This document shows positions 11,439 to 23,034 of a stretch of DNA of 64,000 nucleotides, one piece after another. Each line of letters begins with the position of its first letter. The first letter of the stretch is position 1. The stretch covers positions 30,046,901 through 30,110,900 of the forward strand of contig CP099842.1 in NCBI GenBank assembly GCA_030062745.1, in the 5' to 3' direction. The position numbers were made by a program, and so were the translations under genes. This DNA is from Capitulum mitella. Taxonomy: Eukaryota; Arthropoda; Thecostraca; Pollicipedomorpha; Pollicipedidae. The notes below the pieces were generated by a model, which worked only from the letters and a program-made list of their open reading frames with translations, made no database searches and had not been told where the DNA came from.

Positions 11439-14400
11439 GTACACTGACAGGTAATGCTGGCACCACGCACCACGTCTTCTGGAAAACGACCAGCAGTAAC
11501 CATCGGGTGGCCAGAAGACAATGAAAAAGCGAGCAAGGAGCTATTTTATGGCCTGATCCTAGCATGGTATCCTCGGTCGCATATCAGGAAACCAGGGTCC
11601 TCTGATGACGCCGATAATGCACACCGTGGTCTCCAGAGGGCGTCTTGACAATCCCCGGAAACATGTGCGCACCCTAGCTTTTTCAAAGGTGAGCGTAGAT
11701 AGAGGTAAAAGATGCATGAAATGTTCAGCAGGCCAGGTGCTCCCGAGATTCTTTCTCCTTCCTCTCTTCTTTCCTCCAATCGGGGGGGGGGGAGTGGAGG
11801 GGGCTGAGTTGCATACGCCTTTGCTCGGGAATCCTTTGGCAATTTTCGAAGAATTCTTTGATATCCCCAAGGAACTTCCTAACATTTTGTTGGGACTGCC
11901 TACGTCATGAACAATGGTGATATTTCCTCGTCAATGCCTAGTCACCATATGGCGCCTTCGACAGCACTGAGTGTTTGGTGCAATCCACTTGGCCATTTTT
12001 AAGCCCGATATAATGTAGCAATGAATCAAAGCGAGCGTGTAGCTTGATCATTTGGTTACACGACACCCAATTTAGCCTTTTTTTTAGTCACAGCGACCTT
12101 GCAGGCGACCATAACCTTGCAGGAGGTTGTCAGTGGATTCTGGTTTTCACTGAATGCTTAAAGGATGTAGCCTATATGACGCTATCGAGAAGTCCAAAAC
12201 GACTTCCTACGCTGGAGGCTTGAAACTAATGTGCTGGTCAGATATCACAGTCTGCACCTTTTATGAAACCCTTTCCGCATCCTTCGTGGGGTTCCTGTAA
12301 ATCTGCATAGCGTTTAGGAGCTACCGGACCTCTTGGGTTCTTAGCCGCCACCCACTGTCCCTGTTTTCCTTAATATGACTGACGTTGGTGTCGTATCCGC
12401 GCTCGTAACGGCTTTGAATCCGTCGGCGACCGCCTCTGCCTCGGCCGCCAGACCGGCGCTGACGCGGTGCAGGACACGACGCCCGTGAGGTCAGGCTCTC
12501 CGGCTCCGTGGCGGAGACAATGGCGGCCCTGGGACACGGCGCTCGGCTCGCCTTGACGGCCGGCCGGCCGGCGCGCCGGCCGAGGGTCGCTCGTTAGCGC
12601 CGCTGGTGGCCGCCGGTCACGGTGTCTGGCCTCCGGCCGGCCGCCCCGCCGCCGGCCCTGGATTCGACGCGGCCGCGAGGCCTTCCTCCGGGCAGGCCGA
12701 GACGCGGAACCCGCCGGCGCGCGCCCCGGCAGGCTGGGCCGCCGCCAGCGCGCCGCCCGGCCCGAGCGGAGCCCGTGCCGTCAGCAGACAGCGCGCTGAG
12801 TTCCGCCGCCGCTGGGCGACTGGAGAGCGAGCGTGGGGAAGAACTCGGCGTGAACCGCACACATGTGGAGTTTTGCATCATTGGCCACCATTGGCCATCC
12901 GCTTTCTCGTCTACGTTACTTTCGATCCACATCTCCAAAACGCCTTCTTTCCGGCACAAACAGTGCAACACAAACGTCTCTCCGCAACGCGTAGCTCTCG
13001 AATGACTGGCATTGGTCGAAACAACTTTAACCGACAAGCGTCAGGAGGCAGGTGTTCGTGACAAAGCCCTCCTAAGACAAAAATAAGGTGCAGAGTGCCG
13101 TACTTTTCCTATTTAAGACATCACAATACAGGCTGAAGAGTGAAATATGATGAGACCAAGTTCAAGATAAAACATCCTTTAGTAAATGTAATCGGCAATT
13201 GTGGCTAATCATGATTAGAATGCGAACTGGTTAATATTTCCCGACATTTTTAATTCAAATGCTGAAACCGTACGATGATCAACACTCACAAGTCCGGCGA
13301 AAACCAGCGTAAAATTCATGATCGTCTGATCGGCATTCGACGTTGGTAAATGCACATTCAGTGTGTGTAGGCTTTAGCGCCGAAGAGTCTATGAATTCGC
13401 AGTGCAAACCTCATGCAAGGAGTTTAAGCCAAGGCTCCAAGGAGTTTGAAAATATTCCGTCATATATGAGTATAGAAAATGGAACTCCGGTGGGCTCTCT
13501 AACAGCCATCTGAGTTATTGGGGTCTTTTTAGTGCAGGGAATTTCTCCTCCCTGAATGTCCCATTTCGCCGGAAAATGTATGAATTTCTGCCAGTGTTTT
13601 GAAGAGGAAATGACCTTCAATTTTATAAACTAAAATTCTGTTAAACCTTGCGTCAGATATAATTCAGCGAGGATCTAATAGCAGCCATCCCAACACCATT
13701 TATTCGGCAAAACTCGCACTTTTTGCGACTTGGCAGTGCATTGTTTGAATACTCGCGAGACGAGGAGGGGTCGTTGCCGCCCTACCTTTTCCTTTTTTGC
13801 TATTGATTGAGTTAGTGGTGAAACAACTGGCGTGCAGGAACCTTTTTTTCATTCGACTGGCACTCGGTATGACCTTTTGAAGTCATCTGGTGGCCTCTTT
13901 GATCACTGCAAAAGAGAACCGCTTCGTTTGCCTTCCACGCCGTCATCGTAACAACTGCAAACCGCAAGATCGAGCGGCAAAACATGCATTGGCAGCGACC
14001 TGGTTTTTTAATCCATGATTTTAGTCAGTGATTCTTTCTCCTTCTGGTTAAGATAAGGTGAATAAAAGGTGAAACATCAGTGGCATATTTTCCGAATCTG
14101 CTAGTGCAAAAATACGATTTTTCATCACAGACAAGAACTCAGATCACCGAGAGAGGTAAGCATGGTTGGCATTGCTGAATCAGCACAAAAAATACCCTAA
14201 TCGGTTCAGTGATTTTCATATACATGGTCAGCAGCCTGACACGACCTTGGAAAGGGCGCTGCCTTGATAGGTCCGATATGTTATCAAGAATATACTGAAG
14301 CAGTCCTGCATTAAAAATGGACCCCGGATCTCGCCAAGTTCCAGAGGAAAAAGTTTAAACATAACTCATACCCAGAAAACCGAGCTATCGAAATCCCAAC

Positions 14401-17400
14401 ACTGCTACCTGAGATAGACATGGGGACAAAACGTGTTCCCCGTGAATGGAAGCTGAAACATCCGTCATTCCCGGAACCGGCATAGGTGATTCATAAGTTT
14501 AGGTTTAGTCCGCTCCAGTTTCCCATTTTTCTGTGATTTGTACAGACTGCCAGTGGTACTAAAAGACGCAGGTAAGACAGGGAACGCAGACGGCGCAATG
14601 TGCCCCACGCCATCTGACGAGTGCACTGTCATTACTCGCGGTGACAAGGACGTTTACACATAGTTTAATAATCTGTAATAGTTGTAATAATTTAGGTCTT
14701 ATTGGACGGCGAAATTTGGTGTCAGTAAGTCATCGTTGGGGGACTGGTTATGAGAAGGGCTTTCATGAGTACGTTAGTACATCCCGAAATACGCCAGCGT
14801 ACGTACATCAGTGAAACAAATGTCTTGTCACCAGGAACGTAGTAAACCTTTTTGGAAGTGGAAGCCATAAGCCGACGAATGCACTCAGAAAACGTCGAAC
14901 TTTAATTTAGGGATGAAAAATGCACGAAACTCATGCATAAAAAAACAAATAGCGTGGTGCCAGTTGGACCTTCTGTCCCTCCCACGGTTCTGCTGATGGG
15001 CACCACCGCCCGACTTGTTATGCCTTAGCTTCAGTCAGAGCGGTGGACAGGAGAAAGGAGACACCTTCCTTTTTGCCATCGCATATAATTAGCTGCATGG
15101 CGTCGCATGTTAACCGCGGCTTGTTGGGAAAGGGGAGAACCGTCATACGTCCTTGTCTTTCTGTGTCGTTAAACTCCCCAAACAGCGCAGCTTCACCTTC
15201 AACACCTTAGTTACGTCATTCATTATACTGTTGTTTTATTGTCGACGGCATCCAAGGCTATGACAACATGACGTCATAATGACAATGATATGCTGGGATC
15301 TTTGAAGTTCTCGCTGGTCGTGCGAGATGGTCAATAGTGTGCAGGATGTGTTATGGTCATTACAGGCTAGTAGAAACCACTAGCAACCCCACAAAAGGTC
15401 TTCACACATCAAGTTTACTTAGTTGCGGCTTTTCTAATATCGTGTCAATGACGTCATAACAAGTTATGAAAGGCATCTGAGAAGACTAACATGTCGCTGA
15501 CCTCTCAGTAATGCATGACCGAAGTTGACCTGTGTCACCGTTTTTCATAAGTACCTGCGTTAGCTTTCTATGCATATCGTTTTCCGCGTTCGATCATAAG
15601 ATTATCTCCTTATGTTAAACTCCACTTCGTATGCAAAAAACAGCACGCCCTAAAGCAGTCATATGGTGGAATTTGATATGACTCGAGGTAAAGATACAAC
15701 TTAGGTGTCCCGAAATATGGCATAGGTGTCCAGGAACACATCACTGAGGGCAGTCTGTTGCCGTTTGAATTAGCCAAATCGGACACCTGGTTGTGGATTT
15801 ATTGAGTGATTGTTTTTCAGTTAATTTCCACTGTTTTTTTTCAGTTTCGAGGAGGGTTTCGCATTCAGCAAGGTCCATTTCCTCGCTTCCCCAAATACCC
15901 ACTGGACTCAAGTGTATTCGAATGTCTAAAACTAGTTAGAAGTGTGAAAAGCCCGCACACAGTCCTAAAAGTTTCCCGGCGTCATTGACCTAAGACCGCT
16001 ACAACCCTGATACGTAGCGTCTTGATACGAGGAAGCACGATCTCGGTGGTTTGCCCCAAGTGTGTATTTTAGGTTTCGTTGGGCGTTCCGACTAAGAATG
16101 ATCATATACCGTCGAGTTTGCTCCGCGTTTGACGCTACAATGACGCGTCACCACATGACGAGATGATGTTTAACCCGCCCCGATCGTAATGAGTACAAGG
16201 AAAGCCGAACAGTCTTACGAGTGAGACCTGCTGCCACCTGGCGGCAGAGAGCAAATATAATATAGAGATGGCGCTACTGGCGCATCCAGAGACCGTCGGA
16301 GTCTTTGTCCCCACCCCCTTCCGTTGGAAAACCTTTGCCCCCCCAAATATGGAAATTGGAGATGTTTCCTTTCCGGAACAAAACCATGTCATGTTGAATA
16401 ATTGTCTTGCTAACTCTGAGTGATAAAAGGTTTTAAGTTTAGCACTGAGCAGTCACCCTTTAGCGTTAAAATCGTGCCAATGACAACTTGATTTCCGCAT
16501 GTTCTACAACTGATCACTGTTTCTTTGACGACGTATCAATAAACGCCTAAGGACCGTATTTAAAACCTTTTAACATTATCGGAGTTCGTTCGATAATTAT
16601 TCATTGTTTATTCACCTGTGGATAAGGCCATTACAGTCTTAAGTAAAAAGTAGCCATATAATGCCTATTAATATTCGAAGATGGCGAAACAAGCTGGCCG
16701 AAATGCGAGGAGAAATCAATATGCACGGATGTCTGATTACGCAGACGGATATTTTGTCAGTATGAATGCTGTATGCTGTATACCGCGTTATGACGAAACT
16801 TCTGCAGCCTTCGTTGATGACGTCACTGCCCAATCCATAGCCGTTCCCTCGCGCAAGGATTTAATAGTATACCCGCAAACACTGTATGAAAAAAACTTTG
16901 GACCCGCGCGAACTTCGTAAACAGGACCATTGGTAACAACAAAATGGGGCTTGTTCTTCGTATAACATATCGAATATGAATGGTATAAGAGCAGACAGAG
17001 CAGAGTAGCTACAACCTGGACATTCAAACCCTTGAATTACAAGTCATCGGAGCTGGTACTTTTTCGAGAACTAAAATAAAAATGTTCATTTCAGTATCCA
17101 GTTTTTCCAGAACCGCAGCGCCAACTGGCGGATGTGCCGACACATCGAGGAAAAGAGTCACATATGCCAGAGATGGTTCAGAGCAAGACCGAAGGCATAA
17201 ACAAATATCGATTGCACCGGGAGCAACTGTCGAGAAGTCCTTCGTCTACATCAAAGTTCCGGCGGATGTTGCTCAGCTTCGTGATGCGGTAACCACAAGA
17301 AACGATAACTTAAGGTCGCGTTTTTAAGTGGACTGTTTTTACCTACATCTTTTGCCTAAATCTTACGACCCACTTTAAGATGGTGTTCGTATGCTTCCCA

Positions 17401-17755
17401 TCCCATGTCAATACATCAGCCATAAAACGCTTAAACCTCGTTCGCCAAGTCAACAGCTCACCGGTAATTTCCTGAAGCAGTCTACTGAGCTGGCCGACCT
17501 TTCGGCCTCGATCTGCACAAAGACTGTTAACATGGGCCCAACACAGCATCAAAGCGAAGGTCTGCCAATTTGAACACGTGGCAAATGACCGATTTCCGAG
17601 GCGGTCACACGATATTTCTGAACTCAACACTGCTGAACCACATTCCTTCGTTCAGAAATTTCACCCTATGCTGCATCGCGAATCCCCGAGTTCCTCTCTG
17701 AGGACTGATCTCCAAAGAAAGTCCCAAATGCAATTTCTTTATATTGACCATTGTT
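11439..17755. other. Spacer without recognised genes; CpG island at 12400-12860
   Basis: No frame here carries a recognisable domain. At 12400-12860 there is a CpG-rich island, including an ACAATGGCGGC motif near 12518-12528 that could be a start context, but the following frame closes after about 25 codons. Perfect or near-perfect TGACGTCA sites lie near 15270, 15450 and 16819. The 17082-17630 stretch has modest frames on both strands without a family I recognise. Confidence 0.35.
17740..17745 (-). terminator. RPL27A: Possible RPL27A poly(A) signal (AATATA variant)
   Basis: On the minus strand AATATAAA follows the TAA stop by about a dozen bases. AATATA is a known weaker variant of AATAAA. 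Very short 3' UTRs are usual for ribosomal protein mRNAs. No canonical AATAAA was found closer. Confidence 0.35.
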
Positions 17756-20700
17756 TTACGCAGTCAACACGCAGCATCCGCCGACCTTCTTGATCTTCTC
17801 CTCAGCGAGGCGCGAGAAGAACTTGGCTTTGACGATGACCGGCTGCTTGGGCAGCAGTCCCTTGCCCAGCACCTTTGTAGTAGCCCGCCTTGACCACGTC
17901 GATAACGGGGGCCTTGTCAGTGTGCTTCTCGAAGTGTGTCCGCGTGTCCTCGGACACCAGGGACCACACCTTGTCGAGGTTGATGGCCGGACGGTACTTG
18001 CGGTTCTTGTGAATGTGGAAGTCCCGCATACCAACCTGGCATGTAATGTGTGTAATTAGGGCCAGAGAATGTGCCAACTCTGCCTACAAACCTTAATGCC
18101 ATTCATACAGGGAACTGTAATTGAATGCGGGCCTGTAAGTCTTCCAACAGCCACAAAAATATGGGATCCATGACTTTCAATACAAGTGGGAAATATTTTA
18201 AGTGGACAATTGTACGAAATGCGTCATCACAACAACCAACAAGCAGAGGCTACCACAGGACAAATGGGTCTCACCTTGCCAAAGTAACCAGGATGGTACT
18301 TGTCAAAATTGATCCTGTGGTGGTGCTGTCCACCAGCGTTTCCACGACCTCCAGGATGCTTCCTGTGCTTACCTAAAATCAAGATAAATTACATTTAGGT
18401 AACAACAGAAGATTAGTAAGGCAGAAAGATGGTTAACATCAACCATCATACAACATGAAATGCTTCTCCATGATGTCAAGACTAAGATAGGACTGCCACA
18501 GAACATCAGCAATGGCCTGACAAAGAACACCAACAAATGCCTAGTGCCAAAACTAACATCACAAACAGTATGAAAACCAACAGCAGTCAAACAGAAACAT
18601 AAGTGTTGCAAGTATCACCTCCTCTGAAATATAACAAAACAGGAAAGTATAACACTCCAGCCTAAAACACACACATCATGCCAATTCTGACCCATAATTT
18701 TTCCTGATCAACATATTTTGGCCTTGTTCTTGACCATGATTTATCCCTTCCTCAAATGTTATCCATATTTTCTCAGTGCACAGCCAGGTGGATAGACATT
18801 CATAAATCAGTTGTTGGATTTCTGAAGATGGGAATATGATATGATAATATGTTGGCCCACTTGGCCATCATATAATCATTCCCAACAATGACCACTTACA
18901 CCAAAATTGTTTTACAGGTAAGTGCTCATCAGTCCATACCTATGCGTCCATGGCCATGGCTCACTTGGCCCCGGAGCTTCCTGGTCTTCTTCTTGTTGGT
19001 CGACTGAAAACAAAGTTGAATTTTGTAAACTTCCAATACCATGCATACATCATTCACAAGCTCTCATGTGATTCTAGGTAAACATAAAATTTCCAAATGA
19101 CTATTTTACCCATTATTTCAACTGTCTGATATGGACAGATACTGGACACAATATCATATCTGCAGGTCTTTGACACACTATCTGATAGATCAATACTTTG
19201 GATAGTATCCCCCAAAAATTATAACCCATGAAGCAGGCAAGGCAGTAGGAAACCTTTAATTTCAAGGCATTGTGATAAGGCAATTTCTTCTGAAAAAAAC
19301 ATAGCATTATGTATTCCCAATGCAACATAATAAAATTTATAACACTACATACAACTTACCAAACATAAATACTGTTTTGGGACAATATCACTGGCCAGTG
19401 ACAATAACTACGTTTGTTTAACATATTACTTTTACTACATTTGTCTAACTACTATTTTGTATTCTCTATTACTATATCTGGCAAGTCCAGAGGTGTAATG
19501 TCTTATAAGGGTGGACTCTTTTACAATCTGAGATGTACCTCTCAAGATTACCTGGTTATCTATGTGGGTGTGCTTATGACCTGGCTGTGCATCAACCAAA
19601 TATATTTTATTTCCCTTCTCATGGGGCCCTATTGCAAACCATATCACAGGCAATGAGATACTTCAAGCACCCACAATTGAAACCCAAATGAGGTAGTTTA
19701 CCACCCTGTCTGACCCTCAAAACTGAGTTTCTCATCACATTTAGCCCTCTTTGTTTTGTAACTGATGTATTTTCAATCAATATGTCAGATCAAGGCACAT
19801 AACATCACCCACTTTGCAAAACATGAGAAGTTTTGGCAAAACCTAATTGAGGAAGCAATGAGAAAAGTCTTTCATGAAAGCTTTAAAAATTTTCAGGGCA
19901 GAAGTACAAAACTGGGCCAGCACAATCTGTCTTGGAGAAGCAGGTTGCATCAAAACCCACATTACCATGATAATCTTCCTAAAGGAACATCTGTCAACAA
20001 GCAGCAATAGTGCCAAGATGCCAAATCTACCTCACAGCCAATTTGCCAAATTTCCCTCAAATGCACCACGCAGAGTTTATGAACCAAATTATATGCCAGA
20101 GATTTTATGACAAAAACATGGCATGTGAAGTTGGAACTTTGACAGATCATAAAATAACATGGCCTGAGCCTGGTAGGGAAAAAAACATTCTAGGGGTGTT
20201 ACATGTATTTATCCTGCCCCAAGTGGGTGCCATGCTGTCCCATTTGAGGTAAAGTTGAGGCTGCCCTACATATCTTGTTGACCAATATGATTTGCAGTCT
20301 GGACCTTCACCATCTCGCTTCAACTGTTAAACAAGCACGGAACAAGAAAAAATCACTAACAGCACTACTTATACTATATGTCTCAAATGTTATATGCATA
20401 CCAATTTTGCAACATACACCACAAAGAACTGATCATTTTTCTGTGTTACAAAAAAACAAAAAATTATCACTTTCCTGTGTGTTACAAACTTAAGTGGCTT
20501 AAACCTGCTGAGCACCCCTATTCCTAAGGGAGCTTATGTCCATACATTTTGACCTCAATGACCAACTACCAGCCCAATATAACATAGCGCTGAAACTGCC
20601 CACACACCTTGTTGGCATTCATCCAGTAACTTCCTTGTAACAGATTGGTAGCCTGATACCCCAAAATAATATCTCTCAAGGCCAATTATCTTGCTCAATT

Positions 20701-21564
20701 TCCCAATGTGCCAGGCTAATGCCCAATTTCCCAAATTTCCAGTCTACTTTTGATCAATCTGTACTAAAACTGATTTTATATCTCAATCATGCTGTCAAGA
20801 TATCTTTTCATCAATCTGTACTTTAACCGATTTTATACGTCAATCATGTTGCCATGTTATCTTGCTCAATTTCCCAATGTGCCAGGCTAATGCCCAATTT
20901 CCCAAATTTCCAGTCTACTTTTCATCAATCTGTACTAAAACTGATTTTATACCTCAATCATGTTGTCATGATACAATGTTTTCTTCAATGCATTGGAATT
21001 GTCTATTTTATTGCCCCATACCATAGCTAATTTATTTCCTGGGGCATGCTACACTGGCAAAACAACCACTTACAATAGTGAATACTAGGGGCCCTGTTTG
21101 AGGTTCTGCTTGCAGCTGCCCATGCAACCCTGTAGCCAGGGATCCACAACCCTGATCCAGGGATCCAGCTTGCACAAACATGCAAGGATGATGAATAGGA
21201 GCAAGCTGTGCTAATGGTCTCTTAATTGAAAACTTGTACCTCCCATAATTTACAACCATCACCACCAAAAGATGGGAAGCAGAGTACTTTGGAGGCAGCA
21301 GATCAGCAAATAAAAAACCCAAGCTGTAGAATCCAAGACAAAAGAAGCATATAATAGTTTAAAACACGCCAGACTTCGCTTTGGCACACATAAATGACGC
21401 ACGGGGCGAACCGAACACTCTTAATGCACGGTATCCCAAAGACACACATCCGCCAGACCCCTGAAGACCAATGCGTTTAATTTAAATACATTCACTGCAT
21501 CCACATCCAAAATTCCAACGACATACACCTCAATCACACCATCGCTTCGTATTTCACGTACCAT
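17756..21564 (-). CDS. RPL27A: Large-subunit ribosomal protein eL27A/uL15 (RPL27A), frameshifted in last exon
   Basis: Structural component of the cytosolic 60S ribosomal subunit. Four coding exons read on the minus strand: 21564-21562 (the ATG alone), 19003-18940, 18372-18275 and 18035-17756, all with GT-AG introns and consistent phases. The product begins [12 protein letters not shown], continues with the hallmark [15 protein letters not shown] and [17 protein letters not shown], and ends with [13 protein letters not shown] and a VGGCCVLTA tail; about 147 residues against 148 in human. An ATG-only first exon is common in ribosomal protein genes. Exon 4 is 280 bases, one too many: a TTT run at 17874-17876 (AAA in the gene) where AA would keep frame breaks the reading frame after AGYYK. 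Retained introns argue against a processed pseudogene, so a homopolymer sequencing error is the simplest explanation; a recently dead or polymorphic allele remains possible. Confidence 0.93.
20688..20985. repeat. 171-bp tandem duplication inside RPL27A intron 1
   Basis: A unit starting TTGCTCAATTTCCCAATGTG occurs at 20691 and again at 20862, giving a 171-base period. Within each unit a shorter TCATCAATCTGTACT..GATTTTATA segment is itself repeated. It lies in the 2.56-kb first intron, which otherwise contains no recognisable gene or snoRNA. Confidence 0.75.
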
Positions 21565-21600
21565 CGCTGCTGCCGGATGTTTTGCAAAGGACGCAACGCC
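21565..21600 (-). promoter_or_regulatory. RPL27A: RPL27A 5' leader and probable TOP-type transcription start
   Basis: Immediately upstream of the initiator ATG the minus strand reads through a 25-base leader from a pyrimidine run TCCTTTG (about 21591-21585). A C followed by pyrimidines is the 5'-TOP signature of ribosomal protein mRNAs, which puts them under mTOR/LARP1 translational control in animals. The first intron starts directly after the ATG with GTACGT. Placement of the start at about 21590 is inferred from the motif only. Confidence 0.5.
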
Positions 21601-23034
21601 GCCGGATATTAAAAACGATGTCTCGCGAAAAATAACCTGAAAGAAATTAGCGTATCTTGCACCAAAATCCCGTTCATGGTAAATTTAATTTTCAAATTAT
21701 AAGCTGTCATTCTCTTTTTATTTCAAATTAGGGGGCTACACGAAGAATGACAAGACGGCTTTACTTTCCACCGCGGCATATTTGAGCACGTATCGCACGT
21801 ATGGCAAGCTAGAACAGGGTCTAGATTTGTGTGGAAGGTTTTTTCGTTTGTATTGTGCTGCACGCTTGGAAGTACGATCAACGACATGGAATTTCCCCGA
21901 TTTTTTCACGAATTATTTTGTTTGATTCTGTTGTGTGCCATGTATCCATCATTTGGTATACCATTTGTTTTGTTATTCCCTGCATGGCAGCAGTTGAGGG
22001 TGGGTCTAGCACAACTTAACCCAATCCAGATCACTTGATAGTGAAGCATAGGTACATGCCTCTGTTCCATTGTTCATTGTACAGAAAAGTGCCAGGAGGT
22101 TTGTACCATTGTTAGCCACATAGCTTTTGCTCATTGTTAGTGCGGAGAGGAGCTGGGGCCTTGTCCCTCTTGCAGCAGATATGTCACCTTGGGCAATGAT
22201 TTATTTTGCGAGAAACTGTTGAATATTTTTTTTTCTGGTATTCCCTGCCATCAGCCAAACTGCAGCCCAGCAAGTACATCACAGAGCATTGGATTGTGGC
22301 CAGTTCCTGATTGTTAAGTATGCTGTTTCTAGTCAACCTGGCTTTTGATCTGTACTCCCTGGATGAAGAGCAATGCATACCAATAATTTTTGCAGGCAGG
22401 AGAAGCCAAATTCATTATTGTTATGTTAGTTGGATCCTGCTATATGGACAGAGACCTTTGGTCAGATATGGAAAATGTATCAAGCAAAACAGAACTTTAT
22501 AACACTTGTCACATCCATGCTCATGAGGAAACCATAAAACTGCACAAACTCTGTCTTCAGCCATGGCTGTTAATGATATTATGATGAATTATAGTTGTCT
22601 GTCAAATGTTAAACATGTAAATCCATGGTAACACAATTGGTAGCAGGACTTACCGGGCTTATGACAGATTTGTATTTTTTTTTGTTTGTATTTTTGTGCA
22701 TATTATATATTATAAGGCAGTTTTGCCTTTCTCCCATTAAAGCTAGTACTTAATGTTCAAATTGATAAATTTCAGAGACTGTGGCTAGCTGTTTCAACAC
22801 AAAGATAGAGAAGACATTTGGGAAGTCACTAAAAGATATTAATCATTGAAAATAGAACATGCATCATTGTTGTCCATCAAATGATAAACATTAATTTGTT
22901 TGGTACTTTATTGAACAGCAGAATGTGAGATGTAATAGGTTGTATTTGCATGATAATAAAAACTGGTATTTGGTGTTTTGGCTCAGAAAACTTGACAGAT
23001 TTTCACTATTTCTTTCACCACTAGTGTGGAGAAG

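Noticed and set aside
18036..18939. Intronic snoRNA in RPL27A introns, common in ribosomal protein genes
   Set aside because: GTGATGA occurs as a possible C box in intron 3 but there is no matching D box or terminal stem; no convincing H/ACA fold seen by eye.
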